A stretch of 64,000 nt of DNA from Solimonas variicoloris DSM 15731 (GTDB taxonomy: Bacteria > Pseudomonadota > Gammaproteobacteria > Nevskiales > Nevskiaceae): positions 1 through 64,000 of the forward strand of contig NZ_KB907932.1 of NCBI RefSeq assembly GCF_000382285.1, given 5' to 3'. The notes below the pieces were generated by a model that saw only the letters and a program-made list of their open reading frames with translations, was not told the DNA's origin and did no database searches. The translations under genes and the position numbers were made by a program. This document shows positions 43,979 through 55,297 of the stretch, in pieces. Numbering within the stretch: position 1 is the first letter of the stretch; every line of letters begins with the position of its first letter.

Positions 43979-44095
43979 CGAAGCCTGGGCCGCCGCGTTT
44001 GGCCGGCGGCCCAGGCTTCGCTCCACGATCCGTTCGCCCCGCTCTTTTGCCTCCATCGAAGCGGCGGCCGCCGGCGCTGACACGCCGGCGGCCGC
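43979..44095. other. Two strong hairpins between aldehyde dehydrogenase and the regulator gene
   Basis: A perfect 17-bp stem (43979-43995 with 44004-44020; half-site CGAAGCCTGGGCCGCCG) and a perfect 13-bp stem GCGGCCGCCGGCG (44064-44076) with CGCCGGCGGCCGC (44083-44095) stand in tandem after the aldehyde dehydrogenase stop. No T-run follows on the bottom strand. They may end or attenuate read-through from the sigma-54 driven gene into the two-component genes. Confidence 0.6.
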
Positions 44096-44101
44096 AAGGC
44101 A

Positions 44102-45619
44102 TCAGCCCTGGCCGAGGCCGACGCAGACCGACTTCGTCTCGAGATAGTTGTTGAACACCTCGACGCCCATCTCGCGACCCCAGCCCGACTGCTTGTAACC
44201 GCCGAACGGCAGCGCCGCGTCGAAGATGTTGTAGCAGTTGACCCAGACGGTACCGGCGCGCAGCTTCGTCGCCAGACGATGCGCCCGCGTGATGTTGCTG
44301 GTGTAGATGCCGGCGGCGAGACCGTAGATGGTGTCGTTGGCCTTGCGCACCAGCTCGTCGTCGAGCTCCTTGAAGCGCACCGCGGCGACCACCGGCCCGA
44401 AGATCTCTTCCTGATAGACCTTCATGTTCTCGTGCGCGTCGACGATCACCGTCGGCTCGACGAAGTAGCCCTGTTCGCCAAGGCGCTTGCCGCCGGCGGC
44501 GAACGTCGCACCCTGCTCCTTGCCGGATTCGAGATAGCCGCAGACGCGATCGAGCTGGACCTGCGAAACCAGCGGGCCCATCTGCGTCGACGGATCGAGA
44601 CCCGGACCGACCTTGAGCTTGCGCGCGTACTCGGCGACGCCTTCGACGACCTTGTCGTAGATCTTGTCCTGGATGAACAGGCGCGAACCGGCGCAGCAGC
44701 ACTGGCCGTGATTGAAGAAGATCGCGCTGGCGGCGCCGGGGATCGCCTGTTCGAGATCGGCGTCGTCAAGGATGATGTTCGGCGACTTGCCGCCGAGTTC
44801 GAGCGTCACCTTCTTGAGATCGTTGGCGGCGGCCTTGACGATCAGCTTGCCGACTTCGGTCGAGCCGGTGAACGCGACCTTCGACACGTCGGGATGCGCG
44901 GCCAGCGGCGCGCCGCAGGTCTCGCCGAAGCCGGTGATGACGTTGACGACGCCGTCCGGCACGCCGGCCTTCTGGATCAGCTCGGCGAGCTTGAGGCCCG
45001 ACAGCGGCGTTTCCTCGGCGAGCTTGAGCACCACCGTGCAGCCCGAGGCGAGCACCGGACCGAGCTTCCAGGCCGCCATCAGCAGCGGGAAGTTCCACGG
45101 GATGATCTGCGCAACGACACCGACCGGCTCGCGGCGCGTGAAGGCGTGGTACTCCGAGCCCGGCGTGTACGGCACCGACAGCGTCAGCGAACGGCCGTCG
45201 AGCTTGGTGCACCAGCCGGCCATGTACTGGAACAGCTCGGCGGCGAGCACCACGTCGGCGGCGCGCGCCACCGTGACCGGCTTGCCGTTGTCGAGCGATT
45301 CGATCTGCGCCAGTTCTTCCTGGTGCTCCATGATCAGCTCGCCGATCTTCCAGACGATCTTGCCGCGCTCGGCCGGCGTCATGCGCGACCACGGGCCGGA
45401 TTCGAACGCGCGCTTGGCGGCGGCGACGGCGACATCGACGTCCGGCTTCTCGGCGGCCGGCACATTGGCGATGACCTGCCCGGTCGCCGGGTCCAGCACT
45501 TCGAAGCTCTTGCCGCTCTTGGCGTCGACCCACTTGCCGTCGATCAGCATGCGGCGCTTTTCGCCGATGAAGGCCTTGACGTTGGGGTGCAGCGAAACGA
45601 GGGGTGCGTCTTTGGTCAT
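44102..45619 (-). CDS. NAD+-dependent aldehyde dehydrogenase (ExaC-like)
   Basis: 505 residues, normal ALDH length. Catalytic Cys lies in H-G-Q-C-C-C-A-G-S and the general-base Glu in L-E-L-G-G-K-S-P; the NAD-binding F-T-G-S-T-E-V-G is present. It oxidises the aldehyde made by the periplasmic quinoprotein once it enters the cytoplasm, as ExaC does for acetaldehyde. The ATG at 45619 has a GGAGAT ribosome site. It is divergent from the sigma-54 activator and has its own sigma-54 type promoter. Confidence 0.93.
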   Translation of the reverse strand: MTKDAPLVSLHPNVKAFIGEKRRMLIDGKWVDAKSGKSFEVLDPATGQVIANVPAAEKPDVDVAVAAAKRAFESGPWSRMTPAERGKIVWKIGELIMEHQEELAQIESLDNGKPVTVARAADVVLAAELFQYMAGWCTKLDGRSLTLSVPYTPGSEYHAFTRREPVGVVAQIIPWNFPLLMAAWKLGPVLASGCTVVLKLAEETPLSGLKLAELIQKAGVPDGVVNVITGFGETCGAPLAAHPDVSKVAFTGSTEVGKLIVKAAANDLKKVTLELGGKSPNIILDDADLEQAIPGAASAIFFNHGQCCCAGSRLFIQDKIYDKVVEGVAEYARKLKVGPGLDPSTQMGPLVSQVQLDRVCGYLESGKEQGATFAAGGKRLGEQGYFVEPTVIVDAHENMKVYQEEIFGPVVAAVRFKELDDELVRKANDTIYGLAAGIYTSNITRAHRLATKLRAGTVWVNCYNIFDAALPFGGYKQSGWGREMGVEVFNNYLETKSVCVGLGQG

Positions 45620-45705
45620 CGTAAATCTCCTCACTAGGATGAAATATCGGTACGGCCTTGGGCCGTGTTCGGGGCGCCGCCGTGCAGCGCGCACGGAAGG
45701 CTTGG

Positions 45706-45722
45706 GGGCAAGGACCCTGCCA
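45706..45722 (-). promoter_or_regulatory. Predicted sigma-54 promoter of the aldehyde dehydrogenase
   Basis: Bottom strand TGGCAGGGTCCTTGC has the -24 GG and -12 GC at exact spacing. The predicted start is near 45697, giving a leader of about 78 bases. An A/T-rich tract (45759-45774, GTTTTTCAAAAAAGA) and a palindromic site (45830-45845) lie upstream in the same order as at the porin. Confidence 0.75.
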
Positions 45723-45829
45723 ACCCGAAACACACATCCACACACATGAATGGAAAGGGTTTTTCAAAAAAGACCCGCACCCCCCGGAGCCGGCTGTCAC
45801 GCGCCGGACGCAATGCCGGACCGCGCCCT

Positions 45830-45845
45830 TGTCACGGCCATGACA
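45830..45845. promoter_or_regulatory. Dyad activator site in the aldehyde dehydrogenase/activator intergenic region
   Basis: TGTCACGGCCATGACA is a near-perfect dyad about 120 bp upstream of the aldehyde dehydrogenase -24/-12 element. A further half-site TGTCACG lies at 45795-45801. The 398-bp divergent region 45620-46017 also carries the activator's own promoter, not identified. Confidence 0.6.
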
Positions 45846-46017
45846 CAGTCGGGCGGAACAGCGTCGGCCCGCGCCCGGAATGCTGCATTGACGAACTTTT
45901 GCGCAGCGGAGTACGGTCCTTGCAATAGAGCCGGGGCAAGACCTTCAAGGCCTTCGCCAGCACACCGCGAAAAGACGGACCGGCAACCACAACGGCGCCT
46001 GAGCTTTGAGGAGAGAC

Positions 46018-48049
<2,032 letters not shown>

Positions 48050-48063
<14 letters not shown>

Positions 48064-48097
48064 GACAAGAGCGCGACAACTGTCTCGATTCGAGACA
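48050..48097. promoter_or_regulatory. Two activator dyads upstream of pqqA
   Basis: TGTCACAAGCCTGAGACA (48050-48067) overlaps the end of the activator gene, and the perfect palindrome TGTCTCGATTCGAGACA lies at 48081-48097. They lie about 115-160 bp upstream of the pqqA sigma-54 promoter, the expected place for enhancer sites. Confidence 0.6.
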
Positions 48098-48102
48098 CAA
48101 GA

Positions 48103-48128
48103 AAGCGCCGCCTCTGCGGCGCCTTTTT
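48103..48128 (+). terminator. Rho-independent terminator of the sigma-54 activator gene
   Basis: GCGCCGC (48105-48111), loop CTCT, GCGGCGC (48116-48122), then C and five T (48124-48128), 42 bases after the stop codon. Confidence 0.85.
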
Positions 48129-48210
48129 GTTTGTGCCATCGGCCGCGAAAGCGCGTCACAGCACGCTTTGCGCACCCCGGCGCGACGCGGCGCTGGGGTC
48201 TGGCCCGGGC

Positions 48211-48227
48211 TGGCACGCTCGCTGCTT
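48211..48227 (+). promoter_or_regulatory. Predicted sigma-54 promoter of pqqA
   Basis: TGGCACGCTCGCTGC matches the -24/-12 consensus (GG at 48212-48213, GC at 48224-48225). The predicted start is near 48237, about 68 bases before pqqA. Dyads at 48050-48097 serve as candidate activator sites. Confidence 0.78.
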
Positions 48228-48304
48228 TATCGGTGATGCCGGCGCCTCCAAACGCGACCGGCCACGAGTTCCAAGCAAACGACGACGAAACGAGGAGATT
48301 CAGC

Positions 48305-48382
48305 ATGTGGACCAAACCGAGCTTCCGTGACCTGCGCTTCGGCATGGAAATCACGATGTACATCCTGAACCGCCAGGCCTGA
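48305..48382 (+). CDS. pqqA: PQQ precursor peptide PqqA
   Basis: 25 residues: MWTKPSFRDL RFGMEITMYI then L-N-R-Q-A. The Glu15 and Tyr19 in E-I-T-M-Y are the residues joined and excised to build PQQ. The AGGAG site upstream and position before pqqB confirm it. Confidence 0.95.
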   Translation: MWTKPSFRDLRFGMEITMYILNRQA

Positions 48383-48401
48383 ACGCCCGGCGGTGCGGTG
48401 T

Positions 48402-48524
48402 CCGCGGCGCGGCCCTCCCGGGGCCGCGCCGCGGAAGGCGGTAGCGCAAACTCTCCCCCTCCCAACGCGCGACCGCCACGGCGACTGCCCCCCTGCCCGG
48501 GCAATCCTTGGCCGGGGGTTTTTT
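48402..48524 (+). terminator. Tandem hairpins between pqqA and pqqB (attenuator region)
   Basis: A perfect 14-bp stem CCGCGGCGCGGCCC (48402-48415) / GGGCCGCGCCGCGG (48421-48434) is followed by a second C-rich/G-rich hairpin (48488-48518) with a T6 run (48519-48524). Together they should stop most transcripts after pqqA, giving excess peptide over the enzymes. Confidence 0.7.
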
Positions 48525-48555
48525 CTGCCCACTGCCCGCGTTTTCCATTCCAGCC

Positions 48556-49485
48556 ATGTCCGGCGAAACTCTCACCGTCCGCGTCCTCGGTTCCGCCGCG
48601 GGCGGCGGCTTCCCGCAGTGGAACTGCAACTGCGCGATGTGCGACGGCCTGCGTCGCGGTCGCGTCCGCGCCAAACCCCGTACGCAGTCGTCGATCGCCG
48701 TCAGCGCCGACCGCACGCACTGGCTGCTGATCAACGCTTCCCCCGATCTGCGCGCGCAGATCCTGGCGACGCCCGAACTGCAGCCGGCCCGCTCACGACG
48801 CGACAGCGGCATCGCCGCGGTGTTGCTGACCGACGCACAGATCGACCACGTCGCCGGACTGGCGATGCTGCGCGAATCGACGCAGCCGCTGCCGGTCTAC
48901 TGCACGGACCGCGTGCGCGATGATCTGCGCTCCGGCCTGCCGATGCTGCCGCTGCTCGAACCCTACTGCGGCAGCCGCTGGCATGAGATCCGGCCGGACG
49001 GCGAAGCCTTCGCGGTCGACGGCGTGCCCGGCATCCGCCTGCGCGCGCTGCCGCTGCACAGCAAACCGCCGCCGTACTCGCCGCACCGCGCGCGACCGGC
49101 GCCCGGCGACAACCTCGGCCTGCTGATCGAAAACCCGGCGAGCGGACAGCGCCTGTTCTACGCACCGGGCCTCGGCGTGTTCGACAAGGACATCGATGCG
49201 GCGATGCGCGCCGCCGACCTGATGCTGGTCGACGGCACCTGCTGGACCGACGACGAGATGAGCCGCAGCGGCGTCGGCCACAAGCGCGCCACCGAAATGG
49301 GCCATCTGCCGCAGAGCGGTGCCGGCGGCATGCTCGAATGGCTGCAGCGGCACCCGGACAAGCGCCGCGTGCTGATTCACATCAACAACACCAACCCGAT
49401 CCTCGACGAGGACAGCGCCGAGCGCGCGCAGCTGCGGCTGCTCGGCATCGAAGTCGCCGAGGACGGCATGGAGCTTTCGTTCTGA
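48556..49485 (+). CDS. pqqB: PQQ biosynthesis protein PqqB (MBL-fold hydroxylase)
   Basis: 309 residues, near the family length. [15 protein letters not shown] is the hallmark of PqqB, and the MBL-like [10 protein letters not shown] follows. It is an iron-dependent hydroxylase that adds oxygens to the Glu-Tyr intermediate. Start ATG 48556 fits the family N-terminus; pqqC begins 2 bp after its stop. Confidence 0.95.
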   Translation: MSGETLTVRVLGSAAGGGFPQWNCNCAMCDGLRRGRVRAKPRTQSSIAVSADRTHWLLINASPDLRAQILATPELQPARSRRDSGIAAVLLTDAQIDHVAGLAMLRESTQPLPVYCTDRVRDDLRSGLPMLPLLEPYCGSRWHEIRPDGEAFAVDGVPGIRLRALPLHSKPPPYSPHRARPAPGDNLGLLIENPASGQRLFYAPGLGVFDKDIDAAMRAADLMLVDGTCWTDDEMSRSGVGHKRATEMGHLPQSGAGGMLEWLQRHPDKRRVLIHINNTNPILDEDSAERAQLRLLGIEVAEDGMELSF

Positions 49486-49487
49486 AC

Positions 49488-50252
49488 ATGGCCGGATTCC
49501 CAGAACCCCGCTTCGACGCGCACGACGACGTACCGGGCGACGCCCCGGCGCGTTTCGCCGAGCGCCTGCGCGCGCTCGAACCGCGCTACCACATCCACCA
49601 CCCGTTCCAGCGCCTGATGAACGACGGCCAGCTCGACGCCGATGCAATCCGCGGCTGGGTGCTGAACCGCTACTGCTATCAGGTGCACATCCCGATGAAG
49701 GATGCGGCGCTGCTCAGCAATTGCCCGGACCGCGACGTGCGGCGGCGCTGGATCCAGCGCATTCTCGATCACGACGGCGACGCTCGCGACGAAGGCGGCA
49801 TCGAGTGCTGGGTGCGACTCGGCATCGCCTGCGGCCTGACGCGCGAGGAAATCGAATCGCAGCGTCAGGTGCTGCCGGGCGTGCGCTTCGCGGTCGAGGC
49901 TTACGTCAACTTCGTGCGCCGCGCGTCCTGGCAGGACGGCGTCGCCTCATCGCTGACCGAGCTGTTCGCGCCGACCATCCACCGCGAACGCCTCGCCGGC
50001 TGGCCGCAGCACTACCCGTGGATCGAAGCGTCGGGCCTCGACTACTTCCGCAAGCGCCTGACGCAAGCCCATCGCGACGTCGAACACGGCCTCGAGCTGA
50101 CGCTGTCGAACTTCCGCACGCGCGCCGCGCAGGATCGCGCCGTCGCCATCGTGCGCTTCAAGCAGGACGTGCTGTGGAGCATGCTCGATGCCATGCACCT
50201 GGCCTACGTCCACCACATGCCGCCGTACGCCGCGGTGCAGGACATGCCGTGA
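49488..50252 (+). CDS. pqqC: Pyrroloquinoline-quinone synthase PqqC
   Basis: 254 residues, all-helical oxidase that closes the last ring and oxidises the intermediate to PQQ with O2, without a cofactor. [21 protein letters not shown] and H-P-like active-site histidines are conserved. It lies right after pqqB and its stop overlaps a GTG at the pqqD start. Confidence 0.96.
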   Translation: MAGFPEPRFDAHDDVPGDAPARFAERLRALEPRYHIHHPFQRLMNDGQLDADAIRGWVLNRYCYQVHIPMKDAALLSNCPDRDVRRRWIQRILDHDGDARDEGGIECWVRLGIACGLTREEIESQRQVLPGVRFAVEAYVNFVRRASWQDGVASSLTELFAPTIHRERLAGWPQHYPWIEASGLDYFRKRLTQAHRDVEHGLELTLSNFRTRAAQDRAVAIVRFKQDVLWSMLDAMHLAYVHHMPPYAAVQDMP

Positions 50253-50257
50253 ATCCG

Positions 50258-50566
50258 ATGCCGACATCCGCAACCCAAGGTGCCCCGGTGAGCCCGATCC
50301 CGATCGACGCCCATGTCAGTCTCGCGCCCGCGCTGCGCCTGCAATGGGAGGCCGCGCAGGAATGTCACGTGCTGCTCTATCCCGAAGGCATGGTGCAACT
50401 CAATCCGTCCGCCGCCGCGATCCTCGAGCTCTGCGACGGCGTGCACACCTTCCGCGACATCGTCGGCACGCTGACCGCGCGCTTCCCGGAGGCCAGCAAC
50501 CTCTCCGACGACGTCGCCGAGTTCATCGACGTCGCCAGCCACCGGGGCTGGGTCCGTGTCCGCTGA
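50258..50566 (+). CDS. pqqD: PqqA-binding chaperone PqqD
   Basis: About 102 residues from ATG 50258; GTG 50249 or GTG 50288 are other possible starts. The winged-helix RRE fold is indicated by Y-P-E-G-M-V-Q-L-N-P-S-A-A-A-I-L-E-L-C-D. It holds PqqA for the radical-SAM enzyme PqqE. It overlaps pqqE by 11 bp. Confidence 0.93.
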   Translation: MPTSATQGAPVSPIPIDAHVSLAPALRLQWEAAQECHVLLYPEGMVQLNPSAAAILELCDGVHTFRDIVGTLTARFPEASNLSDDVAEFIDVASHRGWVRVR

Positions 50567-51701
50567 CGGCGTTGCCGCGATCGCCGGACCGCGCTGGCTG
50601 CTCGCCGAACTCACCTACGCCTGTCCGCTGCAGTGCCCTTACTGCAGCAACCCGCTCGACTATGCCGCGCATGGCGAGGAACTGGGCACCGAGGACTGGC
50701 GCCGCGTGCTGCGCGAAGCCCGCGCCCTCGGCGCCCTGCAGCTCGGCCTGTCCGGCGGAGAGCCGCTGGTGCGGCCCGATCTCGACGCGCTGGTGCACGA
50801 AGCGCGCACGCTGGGCTACTACAGCAACCTCATCACCTCCGGCTACGGACTCGACGACGCGCGCGTCGCGGCCCTGCGCGAAGCCGGCCTCGACCACATC
50901 CAGATCAGCTTCCAGGCACCCGGGCAGGAACTCAACGACCGCATCGCCGGAACCCGCACCTGGGCACACAAGGTCGACATGGCGCGCGCGGTGAAGCACC
51001 ACGGGTTTCCGATGGTGCTGTGCTTCGTCATCTACCGCGACAACATCGCGCAGATCGGCGAGATGCTGGCACTCGCCGAGACGCTGGAAGCCGACTACGT
51101 CGAGCTGGCGACCGTTCAGTACTACGGCTGGGCCGCACGCAACCGCGCCCGCCTGCTGCCGACGCTCGAACAGGTACGCGAGGCCGAAGCCGCAGTGCAG
51201 GCCTGGCGCGCGGCACGCGCCGGCAGCGCAACCAAGGTCTACTTCGTGGTGCCCGACTACTACGAGAAGCGGCCGAAGCCGTGCATGAACGGCTGGGGCT
51301 CGGTCTTCCTGACGGTAACGCCCGACGGCCTCGCCCTGCCCTGCCACGCCGCGCGCCAGCTGCCGGGCCTGGCGTTTCCGGATCTGCGTACGAGCAGCGT
51401 GCACGAAGCCTGGTACGCGTCCGATGCGTTCAACCGCTTCCGCGGCCGCGACTGGATGCGCGAGCCGTGCCGCTCGTGCCCGGAGCAGGAGCAGGACTTC
51501 GGCGGCTGCCGCTGTCAGGCCTATCTGTATACCGGCGATCCGGCCAACACCGACCCGGTCTGCGAGCATTCGCCGCTGCGCGGCCGCATCGACGCGGCGA
51601 TTGCCGAAGCGGCGGCGACGCCGCGCGAGTTCCCGCTGCTGTTCCGCAATCCGCGCAACAGTCGCCGTACCGCCGCCGAAGCCGGCGTCCCGCCGGCGTG
51701 A
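50556..51701 (+). CDS. pqqE: Radical-SAM PQQ synthase subunit PqqE
   Basis: 381 residues. The radical-SAM cluster motif is C23-P-L-Q-C27-P-Y-C30, and a C-terminal SPASM region holds auxiliary cluster cysteines (C-R-S-C-P-E, G-G-C-R-C-Q-A, D-P-V-C-E-H). It makes the Glu-Tyr carbon bond in PqqA. No pqqF protease gene is present in the window. GTG 50556 is the start by overlap with pqqD. Confidence 0.96.
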   Translation: MSADGVAAIAGPRWLLAELTYACPLQCPYCSNPLDYAAHGEELGTEDWRRVLREARALGALQLGLSGGEPLVRPDLDALVHEARTLGYYSNLITSGYGLDDARVAALREAGLDHIQISFQAPGQELNDRIAGTRTWAHKVDMARAVKHHGFPMVLCFVIYRDNIAQIGEMLALAETLEADYVELATVQYYGWAARNRARLLPTLEQVREAEAAVQAWRAARAGSATKVYFVVPDYYEKRPKPCMNGWGSVFLTVTPDGLALPCHAARQLPGLAFPDLRTSSVHEAWYASDAFNRFRGRDWMREPCRSCPEQEQDFGGCRCQAYLYTGDPANTDPVCEHSPLRGRIDAAIAEAAATPREFPLLFRNPRNSRRTAAEAGVPPA

Positions 51702-51801
51702 CAGCGCATCTCGGGAACTTCTCCCGTCGTTAGCGCGCCGCCGGCGTGCGAGGCTGCCGCATCGGCGCCCAGACGCCGCAGCCGCAAATGAGGAGAAGCC
51801 C

Positions 51802-54177
51802 ATGCGCTCCGCGCGCCGTCCCGCGCTCGCCTGTATCTCGGCGCTGATCGCCGCGCCGGCCTGTGCCGTGGCGTCGGCCGCGACCGATGCCGACCCCGCC
51901 GATCCGGCGCTGCTGGCCGCACTGCCGACCGTCTACGTGATCGGCGCGGCACCGTTCGGCGACGACGAGCGCGACGCCGACACGCTGCCCTATCAGGCCC
52001 AGCGCGCCGACGCCGGCGCACTGATCGGCCCGCGCGCACAGAACCTTGGCGACGCGCTGCTGCGCGAGTTCGACGGCGTGCAGGTCAACGACGTGCAGGG
52101 CAATGCCTTCCTCGGCGAGCTGAGCTTTCGCGGCTACCGCGCCTCGCCGACACTCGGCGCCGCACAGGGCCTGGCGGTGTTCCTCGACGGCGTGCGCATC
52201 AACGAAGCCTTCGGCGATGTCGTCAACTGGGACCTCGTGCCGGAAGCCGCGCTCGGCGATGTGCAGCTCGCCGCCGGCTCGAATCCGCTATACGGCCAGA
52301 ACGCGCTCGGCGGCGCACTGAACCTGCGCACGCGCTCGGGCCTCGACCAGCAGGGTCTTGCCGCCGAACTCAGCGGCGGCGGCGACGCACGGCGGCGCGC
52401 CGATCTGTCGTACGGCTGGCGCAACGACGCCGGCTGGCACGCCTTCGTCGCCGGCACCGGCCACGCCGACGACGGCTGGCGCGATCATTCGGCGAGCCGG
52501 CTCGGCAATGTCTTCGCCAAGGCCGGTCGCCGCGGCGCGCGCGACGATGTGTCGCTGTCCTTTCTGCACGGCCGCAGCCGCCTGCTCGGCAACGGTCTGC
52601 TGCCGAGCTGGCGACTCGAAGACGGGGCACGCGACAACGGCCTCTACGAGGCCGACCGGCGCGCCGTCTACACCTATCCGGATCGCAACGAGAACCGCCT
52701 GACGCAACTGACGCTGCAGGGCGAGCACCGCTACAGCGACGTCCTGCACCTCACCGGGCTCGCCTATCTGCGCCGCGGCACGCGCGACACCGTCAACGGC
52801 GACGTCGGCGAGGACTACGAGGAATATGTCGAACAGTGCGAAGACGGCTTCGCCGCCGACGGCAGTCCGCTCGACGACGGCTGCCCCTACACGCGCGCCG
52901 AAGGCGCAGCAGTACCGAGCGGCGCACTCAACACCACCCATGCGACACAGCGGCGCGGCGGCGCCGCACTCAACCTCGCCGGGCGGCTCTCGCAGCATCG
53001 CTGGCTGCTCGGCACCGGCGTCGACCTCAGCAAAGTCGACTACGCGCAATACGAACAGGACGGCACGATCGGCGCCGACCGCGGCGTGCGCGCACTCGAC
53101 GGCAGCGAGCGCGCGTTCTTCTCCGGCGTCTCCGGCGACACGCATGCAGTCGGCGTCTACGGCAGTGACACTTGGTCGCCGTGGTCACGCACGCACCTGA
53201 CGGTATCGCTGCGCTGGGATCACAGCACCGTCGCCAACCGCATCGAAACCGACGACGGCGCGCAGCCGCGCGAGCGCTTCCGCTACGTGCAGATCAATCC
53301 GGCGATCGGCCTCGCGCAGTCGCTCGACAACGGCATCAAGCTGTTCGGCGGCTGGTCGCAGAACAGCCGCACTCCGACCGCAATCGAACTCGGCTGCGCC
53401 GATCCCGCGCAGCCGTGCCGCCTGCCGACCGGCCTGCAGGCTGATCCTTATCTCGATCAGGTGGTCTCCCGCACCATCGAGCTCGGAGCGCGCTGGCAGT
53501 CACGCGAAAACTGGCGCGCCTCGCTCGCGCTGTACCGCACCGACAACCGCGACGACATCCTGTTCCTGCGCGCCGCCAATACCCAGCAGGGCTACTTCGC
53601 CAATGTCCCGCATACGCGCCACCGGGGCGCCGACCTCTCGCTGCGCGGCACGCTCGGCCCGCTGGCGCTGCGCGTCGGCTACAGCTGGCTCGATGCCCGT
53701 TACGAGGCGGCGACCACGCTCGCCGCCGGCGAGCGCGACGTCGCCGTGCGTAGCGGCACACGCATTGCTGCCCTGCCGGAACACAGCGCGCGCCTCGGCC
53801 TCGACTGGACGCTGCGCGAGAACCTCGGCTTCGGCGCCGATCTGCTCGCGTTCTCCTCGCAGCGCAGCAGCGGCAACGAAGACGGACGCATCGACAACGA
53901 GGACGATACCCGCCACGACTGGCGCACCGCCGGTTACGCGCTCGTCGACCTGCGCGCGCACTGGCAGCCACATCCGGCCGTGGAGTTGTACACGCGTATC
54001 GACAACCTGTTCGACCGCCGCTACGAAACCTTCGGCGCGGTTGCCGACGACCTGTTCCCGAATGGCGAACTGCTGCAACCCCACATCGCTGCTGGCGACG
54101 CCGCGCCGGCTCGCTTCGTCGCGCCCGGCGCGCCTCGCACCTGGGTGCTCGGCCTGCGCTACCGCTACGGCGCCTGA
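51802..54177 (+). CDS. TonB-dependent outer-membrane receptor downstream of pqqE
   Basis: 791 residues with signal peptide, an N-terminal plug (G-D-A-L-L-R-E-F-D-G-V-Q-V-N-D-V-Q-G-N, F-L-D-G-V-R-I-N-E-A-F-G-D) and a barrel that ends with W-V-L-G-L-R-Y-R-Y-G. P-T-V-Y-V-I-G near residue 43 may be the TonB box. The gene follows the pqq operon by 100 bp. Known receptors near this kind of locus take up PQQ (PqqU/YncD) or lanthanide chelates (LutH); which, if either, applies is not shown. AGGAGAAG precedes ATG 51802. Confidence 0.85.
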   Translation: MRSARRPALACISALIAAPACAVASAATDADPADPALLAALPTVYVIGAAPFGDDERDADTLPYQAQRADAGALIGPRAQNLGDALLREFDGVQVNDVQGNAFLGELSFRGYRASPTLGAAQGLAVFLDGVRINEAFGDVVNWDLVPEAALGDVQLAAGSNPLYGQNALGGALNLRTRSGLDQQGLAAELSGGGDARRRADLSYGWRNDAGWHAFVAGTGHADDGWRDHSASRLGNVFAKAGRRGARDDVSLSFLHGRSRLLGNGLLPSWRLEDGARDNGLYEADRRAVYTYPDRNENRLTQLTLQGEHRYSDVLHLTGLAYLRRGTRDTVNGDVGEDYEEYVEQCEDGFAADGSPLDDGCPYTRAEGAAVPSGALNTTHATQRRGGAALNLAGRLSQHRWLLGTGVDLSKVDYAQYEQDGTIGADRGVRALDGSERAFFSGVSGDTHAVGVYGSDTWSPWSRTHLTVSLRWDHSTVANRIETDDGAQPRERFRYVQINPAIGLAQSLDNGIKLFGGWSQNSRTPTAIELGCADPAQPCRLPTGLQADPYLDQVVSRTIELGARWQSRENWRASLALYRTDNRDDILFLRAANTQQGYFANVPHTRHRGADLSLRGTLGPLALRVGYSWLDARYEAATTLAAGERDVAVRSGTRIAALPEHSARLGLDWTLRENLGFGADLLAFSSQRSSGNEDGRIDNEDDTRHDWRTAGYALVDLRAHWQPHPAVELYTRIDNLFDRRYETFGAVADDLFPNGELLQPHIAAGDAAPARFVAPGAPRTWVLGLRYRYGA

Positions 54178-54226
54178 ACGCCGGCCCGCACAAACGCCGG
54201 ACACCGCACCAGCGATAGGAGGAGGT

Positions 54227-54380
54227 TGAACCGCCCCGACTATCTCGGAGGCTCCACTCTTTGAGAGGATGGAGCGATGAGCAAGAAGCAGACGCGGTAT
54301 TCACCGGAGGTCAGGGAGCGCGCGGTGCGGATGGTATTCGAGCACCGTGGCGAGCACGGATCGCAGTGGGCGGCGATGGG
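54227..54380 (+). mobile_element. Truncated IS3-family (IS51-like) left end with start of OrfA
   Basis: TGAACCGCCCCGACT... beginning at 54227 looks like the terminal repeat of an IS3-family element. An OrfA start at ATG 54277 ([20 protein letters not shown]...) continues for 35 codons and is then cut where the next IS begins. It is the remnant of a copy disrupted by the element to its right. Confidence 0.7.
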
Positions 54381-54382
54381 TT

Positions 54383-55297
54383 CTACCCCGTAGTCACGGA
54401 CGGTTTGGAAAGAGCTGAAAACTTCTGATCCTGCTTTGCGACTCTCCGCCGCATGCGAGGGTTATGGAATCGCTCGATGTAGTCAAACAGATCGGCCTTG
54501 GCGGCATCCAGCGACGGGTATCGCGTCCGGCTGACACGCTCCCGCTTGAGCATGCCGAAGAAGCCTTCGCAGGCTGCGTTATCGCCGCAGTGACCAACGG
54601 CACTCATCGAGCACAGCAGCGTGTGCTGCGTCAGAAAGCGTTGGTAGTCACCACTGCGAAACTGACTGCCGCGGTCTGAGTGGAGTATCACGGACCATCC
54701 GCCACGCCGCTGCCAGATTGCCATTTCGACCGCCCGGATCACCATTTGACGGTCCTGCCGGTGATGCATCGACCAGCCGATCACCAGCTTGCTGAATAGA
54801 TCGAGGACGACGCACAGATACAGCTTGCCTTCGTCGGTGCCGATCTCCGTAATGTCGGTCACCCACTTGGTTTCCGGCTCTAGCGCGTTGAAGTCGCGCT
54901 CCAAGAGGTTACGCACGCCGGGCGGCGGCAGGCGCTGATCTGCGCGCTGGCCGCGACGTTTCCGTCGGGGCCAGCCCTGAATGCTGTGCCGTGCCATCAG
55001 GCGAGCCACCCGATTCAGGCTGGCGGTTTCTCCTGCTTCAACGAGATCCTCGTGCATCCGGGGCGCGCCCAGAACGCCGCGGCTATCCTCGTGAAGCTCG
55101 CGGATACGCGCCAGCAGCCGATCGTTGTCGGCCTGGCGAGCGCTCGGCCGGCGAGTGCTCCACTCGTAATAGCCGCTCGGCGACACCCGCAGGCAACGGC
55201 ACATCAGACGAACCGGAAACTCATTGCGGCAACGTTCGATCGCCTGATATCTCAGGACGACCCCTTGGCAAAGAACGTTGCCGCTGCGCGCAAAAAA
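54383..55297 (-). CDS. IS3-family transposase OrfB (DDE integrase), made by -1 frameshift
   Basis: The frame downstream of the slippery site encodes about 300 residues of an rve integrase with [20 protein letters not shown] and [10 protein letters not shown] as the D, D and E boxes. There is no strong start codon; synthesis is expected as OrfAB fusion through slippage at T-TTT-TTG (bottom strand, 55291-55297). The stop TAG lies inside the left terminal repeat (54383-54385). Confidence 0.85.
   Translation of the reverse strand, partial: FFARSGNVLCQGVVLRYQAIERCRNEFPVRLMCRCLRVSPSGYYEWSTRRPSARQADNDRLLARIRELHEDSRGVLGAPRMHEDLVEAGETASLNRVARLMARHSIQGWPRRKRRGQRADQRLPPPGVRNLLERDFNALEPETKWVTDITEIGTDEGKLYLCVVLDLFSKLVIGWSMHHRQDRQMVIRAVEMAIWQRRGGWSVILHSDRGSQFRSGDYQRFLTQHTLLCSMSAVGHCGDNAACEGFFGMLKRERVSRTRYPSLDAAKADLFDYIERFHNPRMRRRVAKQDQKFSALSKPSVTTG

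Noticed and set aside
53336-54304. Bottom-strand frame opposite the TonB receptor
   Set aside because: Arg/Ala-rich translation without motifs, opposite a complete receptor gene.
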